Assembly (NCBI RefSeq): GCF_000383675.1
Contig: NZ_KB911823.1
Location: 373,095 to 437,094, forward strand
Direction: 5' to 3'
Length of the DNA: 64,000 nucleotides
From: Terracoccus sp. 273MFTsu3.1
GTDB lineage: Bacteria > Actinomycetota > Actinomycetes > Actinomycetales > Dermatophilaceae
Position numbers and translations under genes: made by a program. The notes beneath the pieces are model-generated. The model ran no database searches, had not been told where the DNA came from, and saw only the letters and a program-made list of their open reading frames with translations. Each line of letters opens with the position of its first letter. The first letter of the stretch is position 1. Shown here piece after piece: positions 26,655 through 36,853 of this stretch.

Positions 26655-28564
26655 GCCTGGGCCTTCCCATCGGCGACGCGGGCCGAGCCCACGGTGGCGG
26701 GCGGGCGCTGGGCGCCGGGTGCCCCGAACTGACCGCGGCCGCGGTAGCGGACCGACTCCTTGGCGCCGAGGCGCTCCGGGTCGAGACCCGACCACTTGTG
26801 ACCGTTGCCGAAGAACTTCGTGCGGGCCAGCAGCTGCACCGTGGGGTGCGTGAAGAGGATGACCACGAGCAGGTCGATGAGGGTCGTGAGGCCGAGCGTG
26901 AAGGCGAAGCCGCGGACGTTGCTCGAGGCGAGGAAATAGAGCACTCCGGCCGCGATGAAGTTGACGGCGTCGGCCGCGATGATCGTGCGTCGGGCCCGCT
27001 TCCAGCCGGTCTCGACGGCGGCGACGAGCGGACGCCCGTCACGCACCTCGTCGCGGATGCGCTCGAAGTAGACGATGAAGCTGTCGGCCGTGACACCGAT
27101 GGCCACGATGAGACCCGTCACCCCGGCCATCGTCAGGCGGAAGCCGTGCGTCGTACCGAGGACCGTCACCGCCAGGTAGGTGATGACGGACGCGACAACG
27201 AGCGATGCGACCGTGACGAGCCCGAGCGCGCGGTACTGGATGAGCGAGTAGACGACGACGAGCAACAGGCCGATGAAACCGGCGAGCAGGCCGATGCGCA
27301 GCTGCTCCTCGCCGAGCTGGGGCGTGATGTTGTCCTGCGTCTGCAGCGCGAACGAGATCGGCAGGGCACCGAACTTCAGCTGCTCGGCGAGCTGCTTGGC
27401 GGAGTCGATGGTGAACGAGCCGGTGATCGAGGCCCGGCCGTCGGTGATGACGGCTCGCGCCTGCGGCGCGGTGATGACCGCCTTGTCGAGCACGACGGCG
27501 AACTGGTCGAGCGGCGGCTGCGACTGGAGCCCGTAGAGGCGCTTCGTGACGGCGGCGAACTTGGCCTTGCCGGCGTCCTTGAAGGACAGTGCGACCTCGA
27601 CGATGGAGGTGGGCTGGCCGTTCGGGCCGGGCTGGTAGCCGCTCGTGGCGTCGGCGATCTCGCTGCCGTCGATCTCGCTCGGGCCGAGGACGTACTTGGT
27701 GACGCGGTCCTCGCCGCAGGTGGCGAGAGGCAGGGCGGGGTCGTCCTGGATCTTGTCGACGGCTCCCGGGGACGAGCAGTTGAGCGCGGTGTACTGCTTG
27801 GCGACCTTGGTGGCGGCCGCGTCGGCCTTGGCCTTGTCCCAGCCGAGTCCGACGAGGCCGGTGCTGGCCTGCGTCTTGATCGCGGCCTCGGTCTGGGCCG
27901 CCGTGGGCGCGGGGGCCTCGGTGGCCGCAGGCGCGGGCGTCGTCGCCGTGCCCGAGGGCGTGGTGGCCGACGGCGTGGGCGTCACCGGGGTCGTGGCGGC
28001 GCGCAGCGCGTCGGGGACGACACCGTTCTGGGCGGTCGCGGACGTCGAGGGCGTCGCGGTGCTCGTGGCCTTCGGCGTGCCCGTGCCGGTCGCGGTGCCG
28101 GAAGGAGTCGCCGTGCCCGTGGACGTGCCGGTCGGCGTGCCGCTCGGGTTGGCCTGGCTGGCGTTGGCGTCGAGGGCCTGCACGTAGACGGCGCGGAAGC
28201 GCAGCTGCGACGGCTTCTTCAGCGCGTCGAGCTGCTCGGCCGTCGGCTGGCCGGGGATCGACACGACGATGCTGCGACCACCCTGGGTGGTGATCTCGGC
28301 CTCGGAGACGCCGTTGGCGTCGATGCGCTGGCGGATGATGTCGACCGCGCGGTTGACCTGGCCCTCGCTGATGGTCTCGGTGCCGTTGAGCTGCGGCTGG
28401 AGCACGAGCTCCGTGCCGCCCTCGAGGTCGAGGCCGAGCCGGGGGGTCATCGACCCCTCGGCCCACTTCGTCAGGCCGGCGGCGAGACCGCCGAGGGCGA
28501 GGATGACGACGACCAGGGCCAGGAGGCTCCGTCTCGCCGACTTCTTGGTGGAGCTGCGTGCCAC
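26651..28564 (-). CDS. secD: Protein translocase subunit SecD
   Basis: 637 residues. TM1 (about 13-33) is followed by LGLDLEGGTELVLQP, the family N-terminal motif. The large extracytoplasmic P1 domain is interrupted at about 138-228 by a Thr/Pro/Ser/Ala low-complexity insert. Five C-terminal helices (about 440-610) include GVTADSFIVYFERIRDEVR. I chose GTG 28564 because GAGG lies at proper spacing; a longer reading exists but would overlap yajC. yajC ends 7 bases upstream, and secF is coupled downstream. Confidence 0.94.
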   Translation of the reverse strand: MARSSTKKSARRSLLALVVVILALGGLAAGLTKWAEGSMTPRLGLDLEGGTELVLQPQLNGTETISEGQVNRAVDIIRQRIDANGVSEAEITTQGGRSIVVSIPGQPTAEQLDALKKPSQLRFRAVYVQALDANASQANPSGTPTGTSTGTATPSGTATGTGTPKATSTATPSTSATAQNGVVPDALRAATTPVTPTPSATTPSGTATTPAPAATEAPAPTAAQTEAAIKTQASTGLVGLGWDKAKADAAATKVAKQYTALNCSSPGAVDKIQDDPALPLATCGEDRVTKYVLGPSEIDGSEIADATSGYQPGPNGQPTSIVEVALSFKDAGKAKFAAVTKRLYGLQSQPPLDQFAVVLDKAVITAPQARAVITDGRASITGSFTIDSAKQLAEQLKFGALPISFALQTQDNITPQLGEEQLRIGLLAGFIGLLLVVVYSLIQYRALGLVTVASLVVASVITYLAVTVLGTTHGFRLTMAGVTGLIVAIGVTADSFIVYFERIRDEVRDGRPLVAAVETGWKRARRTIIAADAVNFIAAGVLYFLASSNVRGFAFTLGLTTLIDLLVVILFTHPTVQLLARTKFFGNGHKWSGLDPERLGAKESVRYRGRGQFGAPGAQRPPATVGSARVADGKAQA

Positions 28565-28571
28565 GAAAGCC

Positions 28572-28919
28572 TCACTGACCGTTCTGCTGGGAGCCGGGCG
28601 TCGCACCCGGTGCGTCGTCGACGGGGGCGTCGGCCGCAGGCGTGTCGCTCGCGGCAGTGTCGGTCTGCTTCATCGCGATGGCGCGCCGGTCGAACCGGAC
28701 GGTCGTGCCCTCGGAGATCTCGAGCCAGGCGCTGCTGTCGTCGAGGTGCTTGATCGTGCCGAAGATGCCCGAGGAGGTGACGACCGCGTCACCGACGTCG
28801 AGCGAGGAGCTGAAGTCACGCATCTGCTTCATCCGCTTGTTCTGGGAAAAGAACAGCCAGCCCAGCAGCAGCAGGGGCAGGGCGAAAATCAGCAACGAGA
28901 GGGCCCCGTTGTTGTTCAT
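28572..28919 (-). CDS. yajC: Preprotein translocase accessory subunit YajC
   Basis: 115 residues. One membrane helix (about 6-22), then the YajC domain with FFSQNKRMKQMRDF, LDVGDAVVTSSGIFGTI and WLEISEGTTVRFDRRAI. The C-terminal 35 residues are acidic and Pro-rich. First gene of yajC-secD-secF, downstream of ruvB in the actinobacterial order. The 243 bases upstream to ruvB contain no other gene. Confidence 0.93.
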   Translation of the reverse strand: MNNNGALSLLIFALPLLLLGWLFFSQNKRMKQMRDFSSSLDVGDAVVTSSGIFGTIKHLDDSSAWLEISEGTTVRFDRRAIAMKQTDTAASDTPAADAPVDDAPGATPGSQQNGQ

Positions 28920-29162
28920 GTCAGCTCAGTCCTTCGTGTCTTCGTCCGGTAGCGCGGGCGCGCGCCACGACCCGTCGATCGGGTCGGATGTCGCGTCAAC
29001 GACCGGGGGCACCGGATGGTGCCGCGGCAGCGGCGATGGTGCCCGCAGGAGTCTACGTGCGCGGGTGCAGTTTGTCAGACCAGACGGACGGGTGACGCCG
29101 CGTGTGCCGGTCACGTTTTGGTCGCGCTCGGTGCTGGCGGCAGGACCATGCCGAGCCCGGCC

Positions 29163-30299
29163 TCAGGCGTCGAATCGCGCGCCGCCGGCCTCGTCGATGG
29201 GGAGGGTGGCGGTCCAGAGGGCCTGCGAGTCGTGCGGCGGGGTCAGGCCGAGGTGCTCCCAGGCGAGGCTCGAGGCGGCGCGCCCGCGTGGGGTGCGGAT
29301 CATGAAGCCCTCGCGCACGAGGTAGGGCTCGGCGACCGTCTCGACCGTGTCGGGCTCCTCGCCCACGGCGACGGCGAGGGTCGACAGGCCCACGGGACCA
29401 CCGTTGAACCGGCGGCACAGCGCCTCCAGCACGGCTCGGTCGAGCCGGTCCAGGCCGCGCTCGTCGACGTCGAACAGCTCGAGCGCCTGACGGGACGCGG
29501 ACTGGGTGACGCGGTCCTCGCCGTGCACCTGTGCCCAGTCGCGGACCCGGCGCAGCAGACGGTTGGCGATGCGAGGCGTGCCACGCGACCGCAGGGCGAT
29601 CTCGCGGATGCCGTCCTCGTCGGCGTCGAGTCCGAGCAGGCGCGCCGACCGGTGGAGGATCGTCACGAGGTCGGCCGCCGCGTAGTAGTCGAGGTGGCCC
29701 GTGAAACCGAAGCGGTCGCGCAGCGGCGCAGGCAGCAGCCCGGCACGTGTCGTCGCGCCGACGACGGTGAAGGGCGGCAGCTCGAGCGGGATGGCGGTCG
29801 CGCCCGGACCCTTGCCGATGATGACGTCGACCCGGAAGTCCTCCATCGCGAGGTAGAGCATCTCCTCGGCCGAGCGCGACATCCGGTGGATCTCGTCGAG
29901 GAAGAGCACCTCCCCCTCGGCGAGCGACGAGAGCACCGACGCGAGGTCGCCGGCGTGCTGGATCGCGGGGCCGGAGGTGATGCGGATGGGCTGCTCGAGC
30001 TCTCCGGCGACGATCATCGCCAGGGTGGTCTTGCCCAGCCCCGGCGGCCCGGAGAGCAGCACGTGGTCGGGCGGGGTGCCACGACGCTTGGCGGCCTTGA
30101 GGACGAGCCCCAGCTGGTCGCGGACGCGGGTCTGTCCTGGGAAGTCGTCGAGTCGCTTGGGACGCAGTGCGGCCTCGACCTGCCGCTCGTCGGTGTCGCC
30201 GACCGCGTCGACGATGCGCGCCGTCGCGTCGAAGGAACCGTCGTCCCAGACGTCCGGCTCGGCCCCGGTGTCGAGCTCCCAGGAGCGGTCGAGGCTCAT
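29163..30299 (-). CDS. ruvB: Holliday junction branch-migration ATPase RuvB
   Basis: 378 residues. AAA+ motor that with RuvA moves Holliday junctions. Walker A is GPPGLGKTT (about 85-93), Walker [26 protein letters not shown] supplies sensor 1 and the arginine finger, and the C-terminal winged helix ends the protein. The N-terminus has about 25 extra acidic residues. The ATG overlaps the ruvA stop (ATGA). Confidence 0.96.
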   Translation of the reverse strand: MSLDRSWELDTGAEPDVWDDGSFDATARIVDAVGDTDERQVEAALRPKRLDDFPGQTRVRDQLGLVLKAAKRRGTPPDHVLLSGPPGLGKTTLAMIVAGELEQPIRITSGPAIQHAGDLASVLSSLAEGEVLFLDEIHRMSRSAEEMLYLAMEDFRVDVIIGKGPGATAIPLELPPFTVVGATTRAGLLPAPLRDRFGFTGHLDYYAAADLVTILHRSARLLGLDADEDGIREIALRSRGTPRIANRLLRRVRDWAQVHGEDRVTQSASRQALELFDVDERGLDRLDRAVLEALCRRFNGGPVGLSTLAVAVGEEPDTVETVAEPYLVREGFMIRTPRGRAASSLAWEHLGLTPPHDSQALWTATLPIDEAGGARFDA

Positions 30300-30898
30300 C
30301 GGCCGAGCTCCTGCAGGGCGGCCCGCAACAGCGCCGACACCCCGGCGCCGTCGGCCGCGAGCGGCGCGATCCTGTCGAGCGCGTCGTCGGCCTGGCGCAC
30401 GGTCCAGCCGAGTCCGACGAGCGCCTCGCGGACCTGCTCGCGCCACGCCTCGCCGCTGTCGAGGTGGACCGGGTCGCTCTGGCCGGCCGAGCCGGGCAGG
30501 GCGCCGAGCTTGTCCTTGAGCTCGAGGACCATCCGCTCCGCCCCCTTCTTGCCGATGCCCGGGACCTTCGTCAGCGCGACGAGGTCACCCGTGCCCAACG
30601 CGACCCGGACGGCGTCGGGCGAGTGGACGGCGAGCACGGCCAGAGCGAGGCGGGGTCCGACCCCGGAGACGGTCTGGACGGTCTCGAAGACGTGCTTCTC
30701 GTCGTCGGTGGCGAAGCCGTAGAGCGTCAGCGAGTCCTCGCGCACGACGAGGCTGGTGGCGAGCTCCGTGGGCTGCCCCAGCCGCACGGACGTCGCCGTG
30801 GCCGGGGTGGTGTGGACGAGCATGCCGACACCACCGACGCCGACCACGACCGAGTCGAGGCCGACCTTGAGGACGGTGCCGGAGAGCGAGGCGATCAT
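30296..30898 (-). CDS. ruvA: Holliday junction DNA-binding protein RuvA
   Basis: 200 residues. Domain I ([25 protein letters not shown]), the helix-hairpin-helix domain II with [13 protein letters not shown] and [13 protein letters not shown], and the RuvB-binding domain III (about 150-198) are all present. The ATG overlaps the ruvC stop and its stop overlaps ruvB, so all three are coupled. Confidence 0.96.
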   Translation of the reverse strand: MIASLSGTVLKVGLDSVVVGVGGVGMLVHTTPATATSVRLGQPTELATSLVVREDSLTLYGFATDDEKHVFETVQTVSGVGPRLALAVLAVHSPDAVRVALGTGDLVALTKVPGIGKKGAERMVLELKDKLGALPGSAGQSDPVHLDSGEAWREQVREALVGLGWTVRQADDALDRIAPLAADGAGVSALLRAALQELGR

Positions 30899-31551
30899 CG
30901 GGGCTGGGCTCCAGGGTGGGGTCGGGCGGTCTGGCCGGTGCGGGTGGGCTGGGTGGTCGCGGCGCGCAGGCGCTGCACCGGTGGGGCGGCTCCCGGTGGG
31001 ACCCGACGGGGTATGCCGCTCCCCCGGTTGCCGGTGCGAGCGAGCACCTCGAGCCGTGCCTCCTCGAGCCGGCTCTGCGTGCCGCCGCGCCAGACGTGGC
31101 AGATGGCCAGGGCGAGCGCGTCGGCCGCGTCGGCGGGCTTCGGTGGCGTGTCGAGACCGAGCAGGCGGGTCACCATCGTCGTGACCTGCGCCTTGTCGGC
31201 ACGCCCGTTGCCGCTGACCGCGGCCTTGACCTCGGTCGGCGTGTGGAGCGTGACGGGCAGGCCGAGCCGCTCGGCCATGATCATGACGATCCCGGTCACC
31301 TGCGCGGTGCCCATCACGGTGGAGACGTTGGTGTCGGCGAAGACGCGCTCGATGGCCACGGCCTCGGGACGGTGCCGTGCGAACCACTGACGCATCTCGT
31401 CCTCGACGGCGACGAGACGCTTGGGGGTCGGGTCGCCGGACGGCGTGCGGATGACCCCGACCTCGACGAGCGAGAGCTTGCGCCCCGGGACCCCGTCGAC
31501 GACGCCCACGCCGCAGCGGGTGAGCCCGGGGTCGACCGCGAGGACGCGCAC
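30895..31551 (-). CDS. ruvC: Holliday junction resolvase RuvC
   Basis: 218 residues. RNase H-fold nuclease. The first catalytic Asp is in [12 protein letters not shown], the Glu in AVAIERVF, and the C-terminal Asp pair in [12 protein letters not shown]. The C-terminal 60 residues form a basic, Pro-rich tail that is longer than in Escherichia coli. GTG 31551 has GGGAGG upstream. A copy of the CGGCATAC motif fills the space between the ribosome site and the start codon. Confidence 0.95.
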   Translation of the reverse strand: MRVLAVDPGLTRCGVGVVDGVPGRKLSLVEVGVIRTPSGDPTPKRLVAVEDEMRQWFARHRPEAVAIERVFADTNVSTVMGTAQVTGIVMIMAERLGLPVTLHTPTEVKAAVSGNGRADKAQVTTMVTRLLGLDTPPKPADAADALALAICHVWRGGTQSRLEEARLEVLARTGNRGSGIPRRVPPGAAPPVQRLRAATTQPTRTGQTARPHPGAQPR

Positions 31552-31634
31552 GGCATACCTCCCTGGGGCGTGGGGCTCTGGACGATCCGAACAGGTGTTC
31601 GGGACAACGCTAACGGGCCTCCCCCGAAAGGACG

Positions 31635-31662
31635 GGAGGCACGCCGGTCCCGGCGTGCCTCC
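31635..31662 (-). terminator. Terminator after yebC
   Basis: 13-bp perfect stem with a 2-base loop (31635-31647, 31650-31662), 35 bases past the yebC stop, followed on the minus strand by GTCCTTTC. Confidence 0.65.
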
Positions 31663-31697
31663 TCGTCGCCCCTCGGGCGCAGAAGCCCTCGGCGCGG

Positions 31698-32459
31698 TCA
31701 GTCCTCGTCGTCGTCGAGCTGGGCGAGGACGTCGTCGGGGATGTCGCCGTTGGCGAAGACGTTCTGCACGTCGTCGCTGTCCTCGAGGGCCTCGATGACG
31801 CGGATCATCTTCTTGGCCCCGTCGAGGTCGAGCGGGACCTGCAGGTTGGGGACGAACGACGCCTCGGCCGACTCGTAGTCGATGCCGGCGTCCTGGATCG
31901 CCTTGCGGACCGCGACGAAGTCGGAGGCCTCGGAGATGATCTCCCAGGTGTCACCGTTGTCGTTGACCTCCTCGGCACCCGCCTCGAGCACGACCTCGAG
32001 GATGTCGTCCTCGGAGCCGGCGTCCTTGAGGACCGTCACGACGCCCTTGCGGTTGAAGACGTAGGACACCGAGCCGGGGTCGGCGAGCTGGCCGCCGTTG
32101 CGGGTCAGCGCCGTGCGCACCTCCGCGGCAGCCCGGTTGCGGTTGTCGGTGAGGCACTCGATGAGCACCGCGACGCCGTTGGGGGCGTAGCCCTCGTACA
32201 TGATCGTCTGCCAGTCGGCGGCGCCCGCCTCGGCACCCGAGGCGCGCTTGACGGCGCGGTCGATGTTGTCGTTGGGCACCGACGTCTTCTTGGCCTTCTG
32301 GATGGCGTCGTAGAGCGTCGGGTTGCCGGCGGGGTCGGCGCCGCCCTGGCGGGCCGCGACCTCGATGTTCTTGATGAGCTTGGCGAAGAGCTTGCCGCGC
32401 TTGGCGTCCTTGGCCGCCTTCTGGTGCTTCGTGGTGGCCCATTTGGAGTGGCCGCTCAT
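31698..32459 (-). CDS. yebC: YebC/PmpR family protein
   Basis: 253 residues. Starts [21 protein letters not shown], the family signature. The other blocks [38 protein letters not shown] and [11 protein letters not shown] are present. Members are DNA-binding regulators, and some help ribosomes through polyproline stretches; which role holds here is unknown. The ATG overlaps the pdxT stop (ATGA), matching the conserved pdxT-yebC-ruvC order. Confidence 0.94.
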   Translation of the reverse strand: MSGHSKWATTKHQKAAKDAKRGKLFAKLIKNIEVAARQGGADPAGNPTLYDAIQKAKKTSVPNDNIDRAVKRASGAEAGAADWQTIMYEGYAPNGVAVLIECLTDNRNRAAAEVRTALTRNGGQLADPGSVSYVFNRKGVVTVLKDAGSEDDILEVVLEAGAEEVNDNGDTWEIISEASDFVAVRKAIQDAGIDYESAEASFVPNLQVPLDLDGAKKMIRVIEALEDSDDVQNVFANGDIPDDVLAQLDDDED

Positions 32460-33232
32460 GCAGTGTCCTCGCGTTCCGGTGACTGGCGTGCACCCGACTG
32501 CTGGAGTCGGTGCTCTCTGACGATCGAGACGAACTCGGCGTGGATCCGGCGGTCGGCCCCCACCTCGGGGTGGAAGGACGTGGCCATGAGGTTGCCCTGC
32601 CGGACCGCGACGATCCTACCGGCGGCCGGGCCCTTGCTCACGCGGGCGAGCACCTCGACCCCCGGTCCCGCCTGCTCCACCCACGGCGCGCGGATGAAGA
32701 CGGCGTGCACCGTGCCCGCCGTCGACGGGTCGCTCCAGGCGTAGTCGAGGTCCTGCTCGAAGGAGTCGACCTGGCGGCCGAAGGCGTTGCGGCGCACCGT
32801 GATGTCGAGGCCGCCGAGCGTCTGCTGGTCGGGACGCGCGTCGGCGATGCGGTCGGCGAGCATGATCATCCCGGCGCACGAGCCGTACGCGGGCATGCCC
32901 CCGGCGATGCGCCGCCGCAGGGGCTCTTGCAGGTCGAAGGCGCGGACGAGCTTGTCCATGACCGTCGACTCGCCGCCCGGGATGACGAGCCCGTCGATGG
33001 CCTCGGCCTCGGCCGGACGCCGGACCGTGACCCCCTCGGCGCCGAGTGCGGTGAGGGCGGCGAGGTGCTCGCGGACGTCGCCCTGGACCGCGAGGACACC
33101 GATGCGCGGCACGCCGACGGCGTCGGCGCGACGGTCGGCGCCCGGCTCGGCGCCCGGCTCGGCGCCCGGGTGTGCGCCCGCGTGTGCGCCTGGGTCGGCG
33201 GTCGTGCCGGTGATGGTGCTGATGGTGCTCAC
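32456..33232 (-). CDS. pdxT: Glutaminase subunit of pyridoxal 5'-phosphate synthase
   Basis: 258 residues. It hydrolyses glutamine and passes ammonia to PdxS. The motif [12 protein letters not shown] starts the domain near residue 45; [10 protein letters not shown] binds glutamine. The catalytic Cys is in GSCAGMIML, and His and Glu are in [16 protein letters not shown]. The first 40 residues are a repeat of Gly-Ala-His/Glu-Pro units encoded by tandem GGCTCGGCGCCC-like DNA. GTG 33232 is chosen because TACGCT stands 6 bases before it; a GTG at 33112 would remove the repeat. The partner pdxS is 2.6 kb away. Confidence 0.92.
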   Translation of the reverse strand: MSTISTITGTTADPGAHAGAHPGAEPGAEPGADRRADAVGVPRIGVLAVQGDVREHLAALTALGAEGVTVRRPAEAEAIDGLVIPGGESTVMDKLVRAFDLQEPLRRRIAGGMPAYGSCAGMIMLADRIADARPDQQTLGGLDITVRRNAFGRQVDSFEQDLDYAWSDPSTAGTVHAVFIRAPWVEQAGPGVEVLARVSKGPAAGRIVAVRQGNLMATSFHPEVGADRRIHAEFVSIVREHRLQQSGARQSPEREDTA

Positions 33233-33238
33233 CGGGTC

Positions 33239-33244
33239 AGCGTA
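33239..33244 (-). promoter_or_regulatory. -10-like element for pdxT
   Basis: TACGCT on the minus strand, 6 bases before GTG 33232; leaderless arrangement identical to that at tyrA. Confidence 0.45.
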
Positions 33245-33322
33245 GAGCGCTCGCCATGACCGTCGCGCCACGGGTCGGGGCCGGAGAACCGTCTCGGATG
33301 CCAGACGTCCGCGGAGGCGCCC

Positions 33323-33353
33323 CTGACATCGGCACGACGCCACCGGATACGTT
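33323..33353 (+). promoter_or_regulatory. Candidate promoter for kynU
   Basis: CTGACA (33323-33328) and TACGTT (33348-33353) are 19 bases apart, and the ATG follows 6 bases after the -10. No Shine-Dalgarno, so a leaderless message is likely. Confidence 0.45.
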
Positions 33354-33359
33354 GCGGCC

Positions 33360-34613
33360 ATGACGACGGTGCATACCCACGACGACCTGACCGCCCGTGC
33401 CGAGCAGGCCGATGCTGCCTCCCCGCTCCGGAGCACCCGCGGCCTCTTCACGCTCCCCGACGACGTCATCTACCTCGACGGCAACTCGCTCGGGGCCCTG
33501 CCGAGCGCCGTGCCGGCCGTCGTCGACGACGTCATGCACCGCCAGTGGGGTGAGCGGCTGATCCGCTCGTGGAACGAGGCCGACTGGTGGGGCGCACAGA
33601 CCCGCGTCGGCGACGCCGTCGGGCGTCTCGTCGGGGCCGCTCCCGGGCAGGTGGTCGTGACCGACTCGACGTCGGTCAACCTCTTCAAGGCGGTCATCGG
33701 CGCCGGCCGCCTGCGGCCCGGCCGCACGGTCGTGCTCACCGACCCCGACTCCTTCCCGACCGACCTCTACATGACCGAGTCCGCAGCGGAGCTCGCCGGC
33801 CTCGAGGTGCGCCGGATCCACCCGCGTGACGCCGTCGCCGCCATCGCCGAGGTCGGTGACGCCCTCGCGCTCGCCTCCTACTCGAGCGTCGACTACCGCA
33901 CGGGCGAGCTCTGGGACCTGCGCGCGATCACCGAGGCCGCCCACGCCGTGGGCGCTCTTGCGTGCTGGGACCTCTGCCACTCCGCCGGGGTCATCGAGGT
34001 CGACCTCGACGACGGCGGTGCGGACCTCGCCGTCGGGTGCGGCTACAAGTACCTCAACGGCGGCCCGGGTGCCCCCGCCTTCCTCTACGTGGCGGCCCGC
34101 CACCAGGACGACTTCGAGCAGCCCCTGACCGGCTGGCAGGGGCACGCCCACCCCTTCGAGATGCGTCCGGACTACGAGCCCGCGCCCGGCATCACCCGGG
34201 CCAGGGTCGGGACCCCGCCCCTGCTCTCGGTGCTCGCCCTCGAGGCCGCGCTCACGGCATACGACGGCCTCTCCCCCGCCGACGTCCGGGCGGCGTCGCT
34301 CTCGGTGACCGGCACGTTCATCGACGCCCTCGACGCGCTGGGGGTCGACCTCCCGCTGGCGACGCCGCGCGACCCCGAGCGCCGTGGCTCGCAGGTCTCG
34401 CTGCGTCACCCGCAGGCCTTCGCCGTCGTGCAGGCGCTCATCGCGCGCGGCGTCATCGGTGACTTCCGCGAGCCCGACATCATCCGCCTCGGCTTCGCAC
34501 CGCTCTACGTCACCCACGTGGACGCGGTGCGGGCCGCGGTCCACGTCAAGGAGGTCCTCGACGGGCGGGAGTTCGAGCGCCCCGAGTTCGCGGAGCGCGG
34601 CGCCGTCACCTGA
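33360..34613 (+). CDS. kynU: Kynureninase
   Basis: 417 residues, family length. PLP enzyme cleaving kynurenine to anthranilate and alanine. Family blocks: [11 protein letters not shown] near residue 37, [20 protein letters not shown] (phosphate site), [14 protein letters not shown] (the Asp pairing with the PLP nitrogen) and [15 protein letters not shown] with the PLP Lys. No other kynurenine-pathway gene is in the window. It is transcribed against its neighbours and sits between pdxT and pdxS. It overlaps the convergent DUF4037 gene by 8 bases. Confidence 0.92.
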   Translation: MTTVHTHDDLTARAEQADAASPLRSTRGLFTLPDDVIYLDGNSLGALPSAVPAVVDDVMHRQWGERLIRSWNEADWWGAQTRVGDAVGRLVGAAPGQVVVTDSTSVNLFKAVIGAGRLRPGRTVVLTDPDSFPTDLYMTESAAELAGLEVRRIHPRDAVAAIAEVGDALALASYSSVDYRTGELWDLRAITEAAHAVGALACWDLCHSAGVIEVDLDDGGADLAVGCGYKYLNGGPGAPAFLYVAARHQDDFEQPLTGWQGHAHPFEMRPDYEPAPGITRARVGTPPLLSVLALEAALTAYDGLSPADVRAASLSVTGTFIDALDALGVDLPLATPRDPERRGSQVSLRHPQAFAVVQALIARGVIGDFREPDIIRLGFAPLYVTHVDAVRAAVHVKEVLDGREFERPEFAERGAVT

Positions 34614-35622
34614 GGCGCCGCAGCGAGGCGTCCACGAGCACGTCGACGTTGTCGCTCCACTGCTCGGCGGAGCCGACCCCGCGCGCCAGCGCCCGCACGA
34701 CCGGGTCGGTGACGCTCGCCTCGAGAGCGTCGACGACGGCCGCGCGCACGCCGCGGTAGGGCCGGTCCCAGAACGGTTCGACCGGCTCGGCGGTGGTCGG
34801 CAGTCCGGCGTCGCCCTGGACCGCGGCGAGCAGGCGCAGCGCCTCGACGAGGCCGGCCTCCCGCTGCCGCCAGTCGGGTGCCGCCAGCGCGCGGTCGAGC
34901 GGCGCGAGCGCGGCTGCGGCCCGGGGCAGCCGGGCGAAGCTCGTGCCGAGCCACTTGGCGTACGGCGGCCACCGGCGCTCCACCAGGTGGCCGAGGTGCA
35001 TCGCGATCCCGGCCAGCCGCGCCGCGACCACGCGCGAGCCGAGCTCGTCGCCGCGCTCCGCCGTCCGGCCGACGAAGGGGAGCTCCTGCCCGAGCCGGGC
35101 CCAGTCGGTCGCGACGACGTGCCGCCAGACGTCGTCGGGATACCACTCAAGCCGCTGCCGTATGCCGTCCAGCTCGCCCACGTCGTCGACGAACACCTCT
35201 CCCCCGGTGACCTCGAGGACGGCCTGCCCCGTGAGGGAGAGCCACTCGTCCACCGTCAGGTCGCGGGTGGGGTCGACGCCGAGGCGGGAGACGGCGAGGT
35301 CGCGCGCCGTCTCGACCTGCACCCGGTGGCGCACGGCCGGGTCCCACGTGGTCGCGAACCGGGTGGGGTGGCCGGCGAACGACTCGGGCAGCTGCTCGGC
35401 GAGGTGGTCGTCGACGGCGATGACGACATCGTCGGGGACGAGGAGGTTGAGGCGCAGCCCCCAGTCGTGGTCGCGCGACATCGCGTCGTCGAGACCGAGG
35501 ACGTCGGACCCGCTGCCGAGACGCGCTGCGGCACAAGGCATCCCGGGCCAGCGCCCCCGCACGAGCGGTTCGACGATCTCGTCGAGGTAGGCCCGCGACA
35601 GCTCGGTTCCGGAAGGACTCAC
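34606..35622 (-). CDS. DUF4037-domain protein (nucleotidyltransferase-like)
   Basis: 338 residues. The N-terminal part has LGSGSDVLGLDDAMSRDHDWGLRLNLLV, a GS...D..D-type segment resembling a nucleotidyltransferase fold, as in DUF4037 proteins. ARLAGIAMHLGHLVERRWPPYAKWLGT in the middle is typical of the family. The molecular role is not known. GTG 35622 has GGGGGC close upstream. A long inverted-repeat element stands 28 bases before the start. Confidence 0.75.
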   Translation of the reverse strand: MSPSGTELSRAYLDEIVEPLVRGRWPGMPCAAARLGSGSDVLGLDDAMSRDHDWGLRLNLLVPDDVVIAVDDHLAEQLPESFAGHPTRFATTWDPAVRHRVQVETARDLAVSRLGVDPTRDLTVDEWLSLTGQAVLEVTGGEVFVDDVGELDGIRQRLEWYPDDVWRHVVATDWARLGQELPFVGRTAERGDELGSRVVAARLAGIAMHLGHLVERRWPPYAKWLGTSFARLPRAAAALAPLDRALAAPDWRQREAGLVEALRLLAAVQGDAGLPTTAEPVEPFWDRPYRGVRAAVVDALEASVTDPVVRALARGVGSAEQWSDNVDVLVDASLRRLR

Positions 35623-35650
35623 GCCCCCGATCGTGCCAGCCCCCGTCTCC

Positions 35651-35721
35651 GCAACACACCGTGCAGGTCCCGACTCACCGGGATCGGGCGCGGGTGTGTT
35701 GCGACCTGCACGGTGTGTCGC
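35651..35721. repeat. Compound inverted-repeat element
   Basis: Arms 35651-35669 (GCAACACACCGTGCAGGTC) and 35703-35721 are complementary with one mismatch across 19 bases; 16 of these are continuous. A further GGTGTGTTGC (35693-35702) is complementary to the left arm's first 10 bases, so alternative foldings exist. It lies between pdxS and the DUF4037 start and resembles a mobile or REP-like palindrome. Confidence 0.7.
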
Positions 35722-35746
35722 GAGGTGGGTGGGTCGCGCGGCATGA

Positions 35747-35790
35747 CGGCGTGTGCCGCCGTGCCCGGTGGGGCACGGCGGCACACGCCG
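35747..35790 (-). terminator. Terminator after pdxS
   Basis: 20-bp perfect stem (35747-35766 with 35771-35790) and a GGTG loop, 23 bases past the pdxS stop. Confidence 0.75.
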
Positions 35791-35813
35791 GTGTCAGGCT
35801 GGGAGTGCGGAGG

Positions 35814-36752
35814 TCACCAACCGCGCTCGGAGAGACGGTGCGGCTGGGCGAGCTCGTCGACGTTGATGCCGACCATGGCCTCGCCGAGGCCACGCGAGAC
35901 CTTGGCGATGACGTCGGGGTCGTCGTGGAAGGTCGTCGCCTTGACGATGGCCTCCGCGCGCTGGGCCGGGTTGCCGGACTTGAAGATGCCCGAGCCGACG
36001 AAGACACCCTCGGCGCCGAGCTGCATCATCATCGCGGCGTCGGCAGGGGTCGCGATGCCTCCGGCCGTGAAGAGCACGACGGGGAGCTTGCCGGCCTCGG
36101 CGACCTCCTTGACGAGCTCGTAGGGAGCCTGGAGCTCCTTCGCCGCGACGTAGAGCTCGTCGGGGCTCATCGAGTGCAGGCGGTTGAGCTCGGCGCGCAG
36201 GGTGCGCATGTGGGTCGTGGCGTTCGAGACGTCACCGGTGCCGGCCTCACCCTTGGAGCGGATCATCGCCGCGCCCTCGGTGATGCGGCGCAGGGCCTCG
36301 CCGAGGTTGGTCGCGCCACAGACGAAGGGCACGGTGAACTGCCACTTGTCGATGTGGTTGGCGTAGTCGGCCGGGGTCAGCACCTCGGACTCGTCGATGT
36401 AGTCGACGCCGAGGCTCTGGAGCACCTGCGCCTCGACGAAGTGGCCGATGCGGGCCTTGGCCATGACCGGGATCGAGACGGCCTCGATGATGCCGTCGAT
36501 CATGTCGGGGTCGCTCATCCGCGACACGCCGCCCTGGGCGCGGATGTCGGCGGGGACGCGCTCGAGAGCCATGACGGCGACGGCGCCGGCGTCCTCGGCG
36601 ATCTTGGCCTGCTCGGCCGTGACGACGTCCATGATGACGCCGCCCTTGAGCATCTCGGCCATGCCGCGCTTCACGCGCGTCGTGCCGGTGTGGCTCGTGC
36701 CGCTCTGCTGGTCAGCCGCGGGCGTGCTGCCCGAGGTCGGGGTGGTGCTCAC
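35814..36752 (-). CDS. pdxS: Pyridoxal 5'-phosphate synthase lyase subunit
   Basis: 312 residues. It condenses ribose 5-phosphate, glyceraldehyde 3-phosphate and ammonia to [26 protein letters not shown], the family opening, starts near residue 26. [38 protein letters not shown] and [26 protein letters not shown] follow, with the catalytic lysines in place. GTG 36752 has GCAGGA upstream. Normally beside pdxT; here kynU and a DUF4037 gene lie between them. Confidence 0.96.
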   Translation of the reverse strand: MSTTPTSGSTPAADQQSGTSHTGTTRVKRGMAEMLKGGVIMDVVTAEQAKIAEDAGAVAVMALERVPADIRAQGGVSRMSDPDMIDGIIEAVSIPVMAKARIGHFVEAQVLQSLGVDYIDESEVLTPADYANHIDKWQFTVPFVCGATNLGEALRRITEGAAMIRSKGEAGTGDVSNATTHMRTLRAELNRLHSMSPDELYVAAKELQAPYELVKEVAEAGKLPVVLFTAGGIATPADAAMMMQLGAEGVFVGSGIFKSGNPAQRAEAIVKATTFHDDPDVIAKVSRGLGEAMVGINVDELAQPHRLSERGW

Positions 36753-36853
36753 GATGTCCTGCTTTCCCGTGATCTGGGTTCGGTGTGCCTCAAAGCGTAG
36801 GCCCCCGCGCGAGGTGGGGACGACGCGGTCCGGGGTCGAGCGCGTGGGGCCGG

